From the NCBI GenBank assembly GCA_907165275.2, contig OU015663.1:5592501-5656500 (forward strand): a stretch of DNA of 64,000 nucleotides, read 5' to 3'. Under the pieces are notes generated by a model that made no database searches, had not been told where the DNA came from, and saw only the letters and a list, made by a program, of their open reading frames with translations. Origin of the DNA: Zygaena filipendulae. Its lineage: Eukaryota; Arthropoda; Insecta; Lepidoptera; Zygaenidae. Below are positions 1 to 11,720 of the stretch, in pieces. Each line of letters starts with the position of its first letter. Within the stretch, counting starts at the first letter, position 1. The translations under genes were made by a program, and so were the position numbers.

Positions 1-3000
1 TAGTGGTAATAAAAAGCTACAAAAAAAAACAATTACACAACAAGCATTGTTGCTAATTTAAGCAAAACTAAGCAAAAATTTCTAACAAGAAATGAGCTTG
101 CGTAATACGTAAACCTCTTTTCCTATAACGTTTTGTGTTATTTACGTTACACAGTTAGAGCTAACCTCCCAAAAATACACTTATTCACCCTTTCCGCCCT
201 ACCTACAGTCGCCTTGTTAGTTTTTGTTGGCAAACACAGTCATTACCTACCATTCACAGTCTGGTAAATGAGTTTTCTTTTACATTACTTTTATCAAGTT
301 TTTATCTTGTTCCCGCAAATAATCCTAACTACAAGTATACGAGTAAAAATAGGAAGGTCAAAAATAAACGTCTCCAACAAAAAAAAAACTTTTACAATTA
401 TTTTGTTCTAAACATAATCTGATTTAAAGCTCTAATATTAGGTACCATAGGTACCTCTTAATTTTAATCTTGTAAAAGTACCATAATATTGAGCACATAA
501 ACTAAACCGGATAGATAGCAAAATAAAAATGCGATTAAATATTGTTTTTCCGATTGTTTTTCCGTTTTTCACTGTTCAAAGTCTAATACATCGTGCAAAC
601 AATGCGCGTGGGTGTTCTAGATAACAGTGATAAATGACTGTTTTGACGCACGCGGCGCATCCATACCTATCGAACAATGCCGTGACCACACAGACTCGAT
701 AATACAAACCGCGATTATTTACACTTCATAAATATCTATACTTAAATTGAACTTGGATTTTTGTATTGACTTATAATTTATTGCTGTGGAGGTCAAGATA
801 ACCACGGAGAGAAATAACTTATTATTATATTTTATTAAGTTTTAAAATTTAAGAGTAAAAAAATTTACATAATTTTTATAGCTTATTTATTACCTTAATT
901 TGACTGATGATGTCATGGGTATGAAAAAAATCAATGAATTTTCCACTACTCATCTTTACCATGAAGATTTTATCACCCTATTCAATATGTTTTATATGAT
1001 ATGGATGAATTACCTACATGATGCTTAATAATTTTATTGCAAAGAAATTCACACTCCACCTCCACCACACACAGCACATTGAAATTATGCGTAAAATATT
1101 TTTACACTTTTAATTGAAATAGGTAGATATATAAAAGGTGATGAATGTTTTGTTTTTAAATAATTAAAAATATAAGCTCAATATTTTATCCGGATCAAAG
1201 TTAAGGCCCTTGTTACATAAAAAAAAGATTTAATTTGTTTTTTAAATGGTATTCGTCCAAAATTACTACTACAATGACAGTGTCACCATCAATAATATTT
1301 GTAGATAACAATCCAAACAGCAAACCACAACAAAGTAAACAGAAGAGTAACAGTGGCACCCCGCAGTCCGGGCTATAAATGTCGATTCCTCGTGATATAA
1401 GGTCGACAAACGACTTAGCGGCACTCTATTTACAAAGAACAAAGAAACCGTCTTTAGCTACTTTTCTTTTGTGGAGGAGGCCGACAGTTCGCACTCTATT
1501 ACCGAGCCATTCATTTGCCCTAATGTGTCTTAATAGCCGTTTAATTTATAGTCTCACTGTTGCTAACTGTTTAAAAGTTAAGAACGGGTCTTTTGGGAGC
1601 CGATGTTGAAATGACCTGACTGGATTCGCCAAAGGGAAAGGTCAAAGGTCACGGTAAATAAAATTGATGTTATTATTTTTTATGACTAAAGTACTAAAAT
1701 AAATAATTAATCTATGGGTCCTGGTCAATGTGAAAAATGCGATGAAAGTGATTAGTGAGTGAGTCGACCAGCAAATCACATCAAAACTGGCAGCAAAAGT
1801 TTATGTTACACATCAAGTAATACTGATAGAGAGATAAATGCGGTGCCGATCTCTTTATCGGTATTACTTTTAAAATACGTCATGTGTTTTTATTATTTGG
1901 TGTGCAAAATAATTGTAATCCAATCCTGTTGAATTACAATATAATATAATTCGCCGATTTAATACGATTTTCGTTGCGTTAATTATGAAAATAATTGACG
2001 CATTTGTATTTTGGTCATCATATTATTTGATTGAAATAAATTTCGATTTGCATGCATAACAGAGGTAATTTTTAACCAAAATTTCAGAAATGTATAATAT
2101 GTCCTATTAACCAACTAGCTTGATCAGCTGTTCAATTATATTGGCGTTTTGATAAATGAACAATGAAAGAAAATGCGTTGTGTTGGGTACTCGCGCATTG
2201 TCGTCGCGGTTTATTTTGCCTAGAGGTTATTTTAAGGTTTCTAAGCAACGACAAATCGTAAAAGATCTGCTTTATAACTGCTTCTCATACCGTATTTGAT
2301 GAATATTATGTTAATGTCACCCGATCCGCTCATTCTCTGCTTTGGCACCCACTTCCCACAACCAGGAAAGGTGTCTAGCCAGAATTCTCCGACACTTAGG
2401 TTAAGATTCTATCGAGGATTAGGTCCGAACCTTCATGCTTCTTTACAAAGGGAGCCCCCCGCAGGCCTTCTCTCTTCGCCCCAGTTATAGCCTGCCCTGC
2501 TTGCCTTACATTTAATTTCGTTTATGATCATGTCCTCTGTAGCTACCTTTTGAATCGACGTTCAGGTCTTTAAGGTGAGAACATGTCGAGTTATTTGAGG
2601 GGCCCCGGCATTGTACCTACTCATATCGATTCTAAACCAATATTGTGTATCGCAGTTTTTGTGAGACAATTTAACTTTCGTGAGACTCACATTTGCCACC
2701 TTCATCTTTCATCAACAATACTTAAATTTCATATTGAGCTAGATTCACTTTTTGTTGATTGTGACTAGCGCGACGGATTCACAGTTTTTTTTATAGAATA
2801 CCCGATAAAATTTTGGGAAGTCCAAAAGGTAAAACATGTTACCAACAAGGCAATTATGTAACTTTTGTTGCTATCGTATTTCAGTTTCAAATAGAAAAAT
2901 AGCGATTTTGTGATTAATTAATCATGGTTAGGCAGGTTCAAGGAAGTATATTTATTTTGGTTGATTGCTAGATATTGTAGGTGTCAAAACGTGCATATTG

Positions 3001-3090
3001 TAATCACAAAACCGCCATGTTTTTGAATGGAACCGAAAAATTACAGAAACAAAAGTTACACAATAGCCCCTCAGTTTATAGTTCTTATAT
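1..3090. other. Spacer without supported gene
   Basis: AT-rich, with small open frames that show no family resemblance. The part at 1350-1660 is more balanced in base content and holds the DR1 site. A palindromic GGTACCATAGGTACC lies at 441-455. I see no exon with splice signals and a known motif. Confidence 0.4.
1639..1651 (+). promoter_or_regulatory. Perfect DR1 nuclear-receptor site
   Basis: AGGTCAAAGGTCA is two AGGTCA half-sites with one spacer, the classical DR1 bound by HNF4, RXR/USP and Seven-up type receptors. It lies at the end of a less AT-rich stretch (about 1350-1660) that also has GGCTATAAATG. Binding is inferred. Confidence 0.4.
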
Positions 3091-3296
3091 TCTACTAATA
3101 TTATAAACGCAAAAGTTTGTGAGAATGTATGGATGGATGTTTGTTACTCTTTCACGCAAAAACTACTGGATGGATTTAAATGAAACTTTACAATAATATA
3201 GCTTATATATCAGATTAACACATAGAGTACTTTTTATCCCGGAATTCCCGCGGGAACTCTGAAAGTAACGCGGGTGAAACCTCGGGGCACAACTAG
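3091..3296 (+). mobile_element. Lep1-type Helitron
   Basis: TCTACTAATATTATAAACGC start, GTTACTCTTTCACGC middle, GGAATTCCCGCGGGAACTC, then CGCGGGTGAAACCTCG hairpin and CTAG end. Confidence 0.8.
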
Positions 3297-3302
3297 TTTA
3301 TT

Positions 3303-3500
3303 TATACAAAGTCAAAGTCAAATCCTTTATTCAAATTTGGCCCATAATGTGGCTCTTTTTGACGCCAATATAATTACAGTTATTATGACAGCACCCATAA
3401 AATATCCACCCTTCACAGCTTCCTAGTGCTATTGCTGAAGAGAAGAAGCTGTGCAACAAACTCTTCAGCAGCACGCTGTCAGTTTAAAGTTATAATATAG
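3303..3500 (-). mobile_element. LINE-derived fragment
   Basis: GTCAAAGTCAAATCCTTTAT, GGCCCATAATGTGGCTC, then AGAAGAAGCTGTGCAACAAA. The layout is common in moth LINE 3' ends. Directly follows the Helitron at 3091-3296. Confidence 0.4.
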
Positions 3501-6500
3501 ACACTTATTATAATAATAAGCACCTCTGCACCAAGATCGCGAACATTCGCGACACACATTGGATATCGGTTAGGTACGTGCATATCGGTACCATTAGATT
3601 AAATTGTGTTCATTCAAAATGTTTTGAGCCTGATTACGATTTGGATTTAACTTCAATTTGATTTCACGTGGATCTCATTGTAGTACTTTTGAACCAGATT
3701 GAAATCATGAATTTAGAATCATGTTAATGTCTAAAGATGGCGTCCGACAAGTCATTAAAAATGGATTGTTTTCGTTGACAATTTAATTAAATCGAGAAAT
3801 ATGACGGATAAATTCGATACAGCTTCGATAGAGACGCAATCTCAAAGCATCAAAAGTAGCAAAATTTGATTCCGTTCGATCCTGCGATCTCATTTCGATT
3901 CGAGCTCGATTATGTTTTAAAATTAATCCGAACTTGATTGCGTCAAGAGTATGGCCCTTACTCGATTTTGTCAAGAGTAAGCTGGCTGACGTTAAAAAGC
4001 CTATTCTAAAACACTGTGTTCAAAAAATTGTGAAAGTTGTGAGTAAAAAAGGATCAGATCATTTTCGTCGATTGCGCTATTTACCTATGCTATTTCTCAG
4101 AAATCGCAATATTTTAAATTAAGTTACTTTGATTTTAAGGGTGCGGTGTATATCGCGTAATTTTTGAAACATAAGACAAAGCTTGAACTTGTTTATCTGT
4201 ATAAAATTGAAATAAAGTAAATATCACACAACGTTTGTAGGTACGTGTGAGTACATTTAAATAATTTATGTAATATGCTGCCATCTGAGAGTGTAGGTAC
4301 TACGGTACGGCTCCCGTCGCGGCTCTCGTTCTAATCGGATCCCCCTATATTTAACGTTGGTAACGACCGTGTTTCTCCGCATTACGAGTTCGCTTCATCA
4401 AAATTAACTCAATTTCGAGGTACGCTTCTATTCGTTTATCTCACTTCACCCAATTTTGTAGGTTGTCGGGCCTGATTTTTTGAATTTTTTAATATTGTAT
4501 CATTATTTTTGTTCGGTTTTGATTTCACTCTCAAATTTTAATCAATATTAATTCTAAGTTTCTATTTCTATTGAAAAATGTATTAAAAAGCAGATGACTT
4601 TCTGACTCGGTGTCAGCACATTGTAATGGTATTTTTTTTATGTCTTTAGTTTACAAAATCTTAGTCCATAATTGGTAGTAAGTGATGTATAACAGTACAG
4701 TTAATTCGTTTTTAAGTAATGTAATGTAATCCTGTGGATTAAAGTAAATAAATAAATAAACAAATGCCGCAAGGTTCACCATGTGTACCTTTTGTGCAAA
4801 AAAGAATAAATAAGCCAATAAATAAATATAAACTAGTATATATATAAAACTATTTCCGCGCGTAAATTCTAAAATGGCTACTGATCTAAATATTGTACGT
4901 ACTTACATGTTTTCTGTGTTTAGTAAATGTGTTTTTCTACTTAACTATGTGTGCGCAATAAAGTATATTTAATTTAATTCATTTGATTTTTTATTATTAT
5001 CTAAATTGACGGAAAAAGGTTTTATACCTAAGGATTAAACAAAATTAGGAAGACCTATGGCAATTCCAAAGCTATCGAAGGCGAAACGATATGTATATTT
5101 TTAAATATAGTGCACAACGCGTTTATACATCTCGTAGCGAAACGTAGCACCTCGTAACTTCTCGTAGCGATACGTTGCCAATTCGCTGTGTTTCAGTACT
5201 CTTTCTGCGTACCCTATACGATTAAAGGTAATTTACTTAAAACTTGGCTATTCACTGAGACTCGTATTTCGTAGAAAATAGGATTGCTTTGTTTTGTGCC
5301 TAAAAGTTTTCTATTAACACATAATGAAGCACTTTCTGTTCGAGGATGTATTAAAATATAAAGCTTCGTAATCGGCTTTCAGAATGCGGCTTAAAACGTC
5401 AAACCTTACATTTTCAACAGGTAAATTTAATATAACATGTAGCACTTGAATTAAATATGAGAATCCTTCTTAATAAACGAATATCCGAAAAATTGGAAAT
5501 AAGTGAATAGTATAATATTAAAATTCTATTTTAAAGTATTACAATTCGATTCTTGCTATTATTTGCAACAGTACTTACAAGAGTACTATAATATATTTAT
5601 GATTTCAGCTTATTTTGGACGAACGATGTCTAATGATGTCAAACTATAGGTATTAACGGTTAACGGTGTTCGTTGGCAAATGCATCAATTAAAATTAGAT
5701 AGTTTTAGTTAAAAAGAAATAGGAAAAGTCACCTGGAAACTAAAATAATTTGTTATAAATTATATTTTTGTAAAATTTAAATTGAGATATAGTTTATGTA
5801 TCCTTGTATAAAGTATCACGATATTAAACACAAGGTGACTCGAGAGCGCTCCTTTTAATCCCCGTGGGGAGTAGGCAGAGGTACGCTCTAAAGCAGCCTT
5901 ATTCCATCACATTTAAATATACTTTATTTTAAGTCGATTGTAAGAATATCCAACGTCACAGTCGGACAGGTAGGCGGGTCTAATGTGTAGAAAACAAAAA
6001 TCATACAGTCAACGTCCAACGGCTCGCGTATTTATCACTCGCTTTACTAGATTACCTTAAACGACAGTGAAGAATTGACTTTCTCAACACCGTACGTCTT
6101 ACTTCATCACGCTTATATTGTGGACAATCTATCTCTTTCACCCGTGTCAGTAATTAGGCGGCACCTGCATTTGTTCAGGTAGCCTAGCCTAGGCAAGATA
6201 TCTGGGTGACACGCAAATGCTTTCAAGATTGATCGAGTCATATTAGGTACAGTCGGTGAAAAATCGTTGTCTTATAGGTTTCAGTGGTTTTAAGCATTAC
6301 TTCAAAACATGATAATTAACAGACTTACTGACGGGTTTGGTCAAATATATTTATTATTATTAATTATAATATTGTAGTAGGTGGTAGCTCAGTGAGAAAA
6401 TTATTAGAGATTCGACCCACGCCTTCCTATAGTATTTAAATATATTATTATTTACTTTTGGTTCATATCTGGTCTATCTAGTATAGTTTAGAAGTTTTAA

Positions 6501-6609
6501 TTGAAGTATCTGTCTGTTTGTAATTTCATATTAACAGCTCTTCACTAAATGCACCTACGGTATAATACCTACGGTACTAACATCAATTTTTTATTTATTT
6601 TTTTCTGTC

Positions 6610-6787
6610 TGTCGGTCAGTCTGTCTGTTTGTTCCGGGTAATCTCTGTAACGGCTCAACCGATTTTAACAGGACTTTCACTGGCAGATAGCCGATGTTAT
6701 TAGGAGTAACTTAGGCTACTTTTTATTCCAGAATTCCTGCGGGATCTCTGAAATCAACGTGGGTGGAAACACGGGGAGCAGCTAAGT
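6610..6787 (+). mobile_element. Decayed Helitron, 3' part
   Basis: GTCTGTCTGTTTGTTCCG, CGGCTCAACCGATTT, GAATTCCTGCGGGATCTC, GTGGGTGGAAACACGG, then CTAAG. Confidence 0.65.
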
Positions 6788-7059
6788 AGTGCATAAAAAA
6801 ACAGAAATTAAGGTGAAGGGAAAAATCGTGTGGTCAGTTTTTAACAACAGTCTATTCTTATGTTCAAATAATACTATTAATGAATGTTAAACCTTTATCA
6901 CACAAAGCCCACCTTATATATAGTAACAAAATCACGGTTGGCTAAGAACAATTACAAACTCTTTAATTTAATAGATTATAATGTACTTAACGCGTATCAG
7001 CGTTTTGTGAATAATTGATGGAACTAAATAAATAAATAACTAAATAAATAAAAATCAGC

Positions 7060-7250
7060 TAATTAGCAGTGAAGCTCCTGTCAAAATTGGTCCAACCGTT
7101 TCAGAAAATCACCCGCGTGAGTTTCGGAAGTCCCGCCGAAACTCTAAACTTCTTTCATGTTCTCAAAAAAAGAACTAGCGAAATTTTTTCACGCACGATG
7201 CCGTGACCAAGAGAAATAGGCATTCATTTTTATATTACCTTATATAGATA
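7060..7250 (-). mobile_element. Helitron-like repeat, second subfamily
   Basis: CACCCGCGTGAGTTTCGGAA and CACGCACGATGCCGTGACC, ending ATTTTTATATTACCTTATAT. The same layout recurs at 48279-48596 and 35165-35290. Confidence 0.55.
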
Positions 7251-7549
7251 ACTTTATTGTTAAAGTTGAGATCTGAAATAAATAAGCACGTACATAAAAT
7301 TGAACATTTGGATTTTCATATATGGATTCATATGTAACAAATTGGGAAAGTAACTACCATTATTTTAGAGGTATACGAAAATAAATGGTTTCATTACTCT
7401 TACAATGCGTACATGCGAATATATTTACGACTGTAATGTATTTTCCGGTACATCCATTACTGAGCCCGAGGTCGGTAACATTGTTTTCTAATAAAATCAA
7501 CGGCTATAGTGAATAAAATTAACAATATAGGTTAGGTATAGGTTAGGTA

Positions 7550-7705
7550 TAGGTTTCCGCAGATTAAAATATAGCCTATGTTACTTAGAGAAAGGGAATT
7601 TAGCATTCTAATGCTGAAAGAATTTTTTGAAATCGGTCCAGTAGTTTTTGAATTAAATCGTAACAAACAAATAAAAATACAATTCTTTCCTCTTTATAAT
7701 ATTAG
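7550..7705 (-). mobile_element. Helitron fragment
   Basis: AATCGGTCCAGTAGTTTTTG, then TTCCTCTTTATAATATTAGT, the reversed 5' end. The hairpin end is lost. Confidence 0.5.
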
Positions 7706-8654
7706 TATAGACAAAATAATTTTACAACATCGTGACGATATCCGAGACGATAACATAAAAATTCTTGAAAAACGGTAATTATTTATAAAACTGTGTGTCG
7801 AAGGCAATAATAATAATGTCATGTATTCCTCTCACGAAGCTTAGCGTTATAGAGTCTAAGCCTGCGACTGCACTAAGCCCGCCCTCTCTGGCCAGGGCTA
7901 GCACTAACAAAGAGCTTGCGAACAGCAAAGCGCACCGTAATCCCCTGGACAAATGTTTGTACAAGGATGGACTATTGGATGTCTTTGAATGTTTCTACTC
8001 TGACGCTGAAGTCAATGCTGATCGAATGATTTGGCGCTTCGAGGCTAAACATACTTGGGTTAACCTGAAAATTAGAATTTTCTGTCAAATATAGGTAGGT
8101 ACATTACGGTAACATAATTGCGACTTAATCCATTTGTCTTATTGTTTTAAGAAGAGTTTGAATTGTATGATTCTACAAAGCATCATTGGAATCGACTCCG
8201 ATCTAAACCTACTATTTATTTATCATTCCAACATATGCAACAAAATGTTTATTTCACGTGCTCTCAATCGTTCCTTTTTGTTTTTAAGAACTCCCACTAC
8301 AAAAGGGTTGTTCTACTTATCAACTCATAGGTCCAAAAGATAATTTTTCACAATAGGGGACGCAAAATAATTTCATTACGTTAAATTTTTGTCGTTGGAT
8401 GGTATTAAAAAAAGACTATCCGGCGAACGTTATGTGGCTTATTACGGTCACGTAGGAAAACGCGACGCGTCTGCGGCCGGCGTGCACGCCGTACACATAA
8501 ATAACCCTAATGACATCCGATTGTGTACAGTTTGCTGGATAAAAAATCCAGTCAAGTGTGAGTTGAGCTCCTAAAGTACAGGGTTCAGTACCATTGCATC
8601 TTCCTATTGTTTTCTTGGTTAAGTAGGACGAAATTGTTTTTATATCAGTTCTTA

Positions 8655-8897
8655 ATCATTCCCCGCGGCTTCACCCGCAGTAATTACGAAGTTCCCGTGG
8701 GAATTCTGGGATGAAAGTACGTAAAGTAATAAGTAGTAGTAGATGAAACGAACATGCAAAATTTCAAAGATTTTACTCGCGTTATTTTTGGAGTTCCCGC
8801 GAGAATTTCGCCATTCGAGCCATTGAGGCGAGAAAGCGTAACAAACAAACAAATAAATAAACAAACAAACTCACTTTCGCATTTATAATAATAAGGA
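8655..8897 (-). mobile_element. Lep1-type Helitron
   Basis: CCCCGCGGCTTCACCCGC hairpin, GTTCCCGTGGGAATTCTGGG, ACAAACAAAC run, then CTCACTTTCGCATTTATAAT and AAGGA. Confidence 0.75.
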
Positions 8898-10653
8898 TTT
8901 CATGCATATAGTATCAGTTTTTTCATCCCTGTAGATGGAAATAAAACAGTCACGTTAATAAATAAATTTAATATTTATTTTAATAATTTTTGTCCTTGTT
9001 TCTGCTAGTCTTAGACAAAGAGATTTAGGAGCAAATAAATAAAATTAAATCCAGCGTATAGCTAATTGTAGTAAGGAAACCTAAAAATTTAGAGGTAACC
9101 GAGCGTCGGGATGGTTACACGAAAATATGACCTGCGTATTGTTTTTGTTGATGTAACAGCATTTTCACTGTCTAGTGTCTATACATATTTTATTTAAAGT
9201 GAAATAAATTTGATATGAAATATCTAAATCAAATATTTTGGCATAACTGGTTTATTTTATTTATTTAACCAAAACAAAAAAGTAACATGGTGTTGAAACA
9301 CTAGTTGGGTACTAATAATTAGGTACTAAACTAATAATGCTTATTCAAATTTCTTAAGTATATCTATCTTTATACTATATAGTACCAATCCAAATGTGAT
9401 CTTATCTACATAATGTGAAACAATAGTAATCACGCTACACTTACACTATGATAATTAGCCTTCCAATAATAAATAAGTGTTCATAAGTACCTACGACTGG
9501 AAGAGTTTTTTAAATAAAGGTCAAAAACATCTCAAACGGGTCACGCGACATGATCTCAAGTGCTTGTCCATCTCATGCCAGGCGCGGTCGCAGCCTGGAA
9601 TATCGGAGGGGGTCACTAATTGTAATTTTGGAGGGGGTCACTAATAAGAAAATAGTCAATTAAATTAGACTTTATTGCACAATATACAACTTTATTGCAC
9701 ACATTTTAAAACAAATGTATTTGGCAGGGGGGAGGGGGGCATTTCCCTATACCCCCTCGAACTGCGCCTATTTCATGTAAATATTAGACAGTGAAACTAG
9801 ACAATATCTAGAGAGTTTCGGGTTACCTATTTTTTAGCCCTATCCAGTTCATCACGTATCTTCAGACTTTTACCGAATCTGAGCTCTATATATGATATTG
9901 TTTTTTCGGCTTATGATGTTGGTTTTTCGGCCGATTCATTATTATAAGTTTCTAACTTATCATTAATAATTTTGTTTGTTACATAACATCATATCTTGTA
10001 ACATCAATTTTCAAATTAATTATCTAAATTGAAAATTTCAAAACAATTTATTTATTTGCACAAAATACAAACCGTTAGTAAATTGTAAAATTATAAGTTT
10101 GATTTGGACCACAATCAAACCAAATTAATTAGCAAGAATATAAGCAAGAGATTTATAGATAGGTATCTTAAATAACTGACACTGTAGAAAATGAAAATGG
10201 TTCGTTCAAAGACATTTGAGATTCATCTCACGATAGGGATTTTTTCTCACTGAAATTTACTTATTGTCTTTAAGGATTGACCGATCGTGCTCAGAGCATA
10301 TTCAAATCACGAAGTGAAGATTATAAATATTATAATGTGTTGTATTTTATATTCCGAAAGGCATTACTTTATGGATATCTACCGAATAAAAATAAAATGC
10401 GAGCATAAAAGCGACTCTTTGTACGCATGAATACCTACTGAATATTGCAATGTTTTACGGTTACCTACCTGGCACCAGCAGTACGTATGGCACATAGTAT
10501 GATGGATCCAGTCAGTCTTAGCCAAAGAATACAGAATATAATATAAAGAAGCGACACTCTCCGCCTCTCACCAATTTCATGCCTCCTCACACCCTGCGAA
10601 AGTTTCTTGGTAAATAATTCCGAGGAAAAATTTGACACATGTAGAATCTAAGC

Positions 10654-10690
10654 TGACAGTCGCTGTCAGCTGTCAGTGAATAATTATTTG
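10654..10690. promoter_or_regulatory. TGACAG cluster with homeodomain-like core
   Basis: TGACAG at 10654-10659, its complement CTGTCA at 10663-10668 and 10670-10675, then AATAATTATT. TGACAG is the site class of TALE homeoproteins (Hth, TGIF-like). A CAGCTG E-box overlaps the middle. Confidence 0.3.
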
Positions 10691-11627
10691 CCGTCAATCT
10701 TACGATACGCACACACGCACAATACGTGTACGTATAAGCCAGCCGTCTTCACTTGTGGGAAAGCATTTGAATCAATTTATTTGTATGGAGTATCACCGGG
10801 CTGGTCTTAATACAAAACTATTGAAAAACTCTATTTAAACTAATAAATACTACGCAGCCTGGGCTCATAACTGATTAAAAATAGGAACATGATTTATATA
10901 TACGTACAGTATAAAGGCGAAGGACGATTCACTCTACACGCAATCTTGAAAACTACTTGAAATTTTCTGAAGCTAAAATTTGTCAATAGATAGTTTATAG
11001 GTAGATAACTTCAGTAAAGAAAGGATCACGAAGTTTCTGCGGAAAGGCCTAAAATTTGCGCTGCTGAAAGCGCAGAGAACTTAGTCATTTATTGTTGTTT
11101 ATTGAAATTAGTCCAATTAGTTAGTCAGTAGTCGGTCGGCCATGTTTATTTACTACTAAAAAGGTAAAAAAAAAAACATAAAAATTGTAAGCGCTGTGTT
11201 TGAGCATTTGGCTAAAGTTAAAAATATAAAAAAGAAATTGCTTGGCTCCCTTGTTAAAGTCACATTTTATTTTTATTTTCCATCATTACCACCAACATTA
11301 AGATTCGATCTAAATTGAGTCATTTAGTAAGCTTTGTAAACATTATTGTGATTTATTGCGTTGATCTATTTGTCGCGACCACAATTATATCATAATAATC
11401 ATAGTAAAAGATTGATTTGTTCCACGACGTAACAACGTTATGCTCATCAATAATCAACGAGGCATGTCACGTGGGCAATGTAACCATACAATTACGCCGA
11501 TTGCCCATAAATCATTGATATTCGTTACTCGATCGTTCCAATGTGTGTCATTAGTACACTAAATATGAGTCACTTGCAATAAAATAAATTTGAAATTATT
11601 TAAGTTTGTATTGTAACTACTTTACTA

Positions 11628-11720
11628 GTTGGTTTAGTGGTTAGCACACCTACTGCTACGCTAGGTGTCGCGGGTCTGATGCCGCACTAGATAAACATTT
11701 TTATTTACCCTGAGTTTGGG
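11628..11720 (+). mobile_element. tRNA-derived SINE head
   Basis: TGGTTTAGTGGTTAGCACAC resembles an A box and TCGCGGGTCTGATGCC a B box, spaced as in tRNA-type SINEs; no cloverleaf or functional tRNA. Followed by ACATTTTTATTTACC. Confidence 0.55.

Larger units (their letters stand above)
3500..11600. other. Spacer with scattered repeat remnants
   Basis: Apart from the Helitron pieces listed, I see an imperfect duplication CTCGTAGCGAAACGTAGC / CTCGTAGCGATACGTTGC near 5132-5178, GGAGGGGGTCACTAATTGTA-type doublets near 9603-9645, and AT-rich DNA. The 99-codon frame at 7795-8094 has no recognisable domain. Confidence 0.35.

Noticed and set aside
7795..8094. 99-codon frame as a gene
   Set aside because: No domain, no splice or promoter context, and a comparable frame on the opposite strand; no family resemblance.
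11628..11700. Functional tRNA gene
   Set aside because: A- and B-box-like words are present but no cloverleaf can be drawn and the tail is SINE-like.
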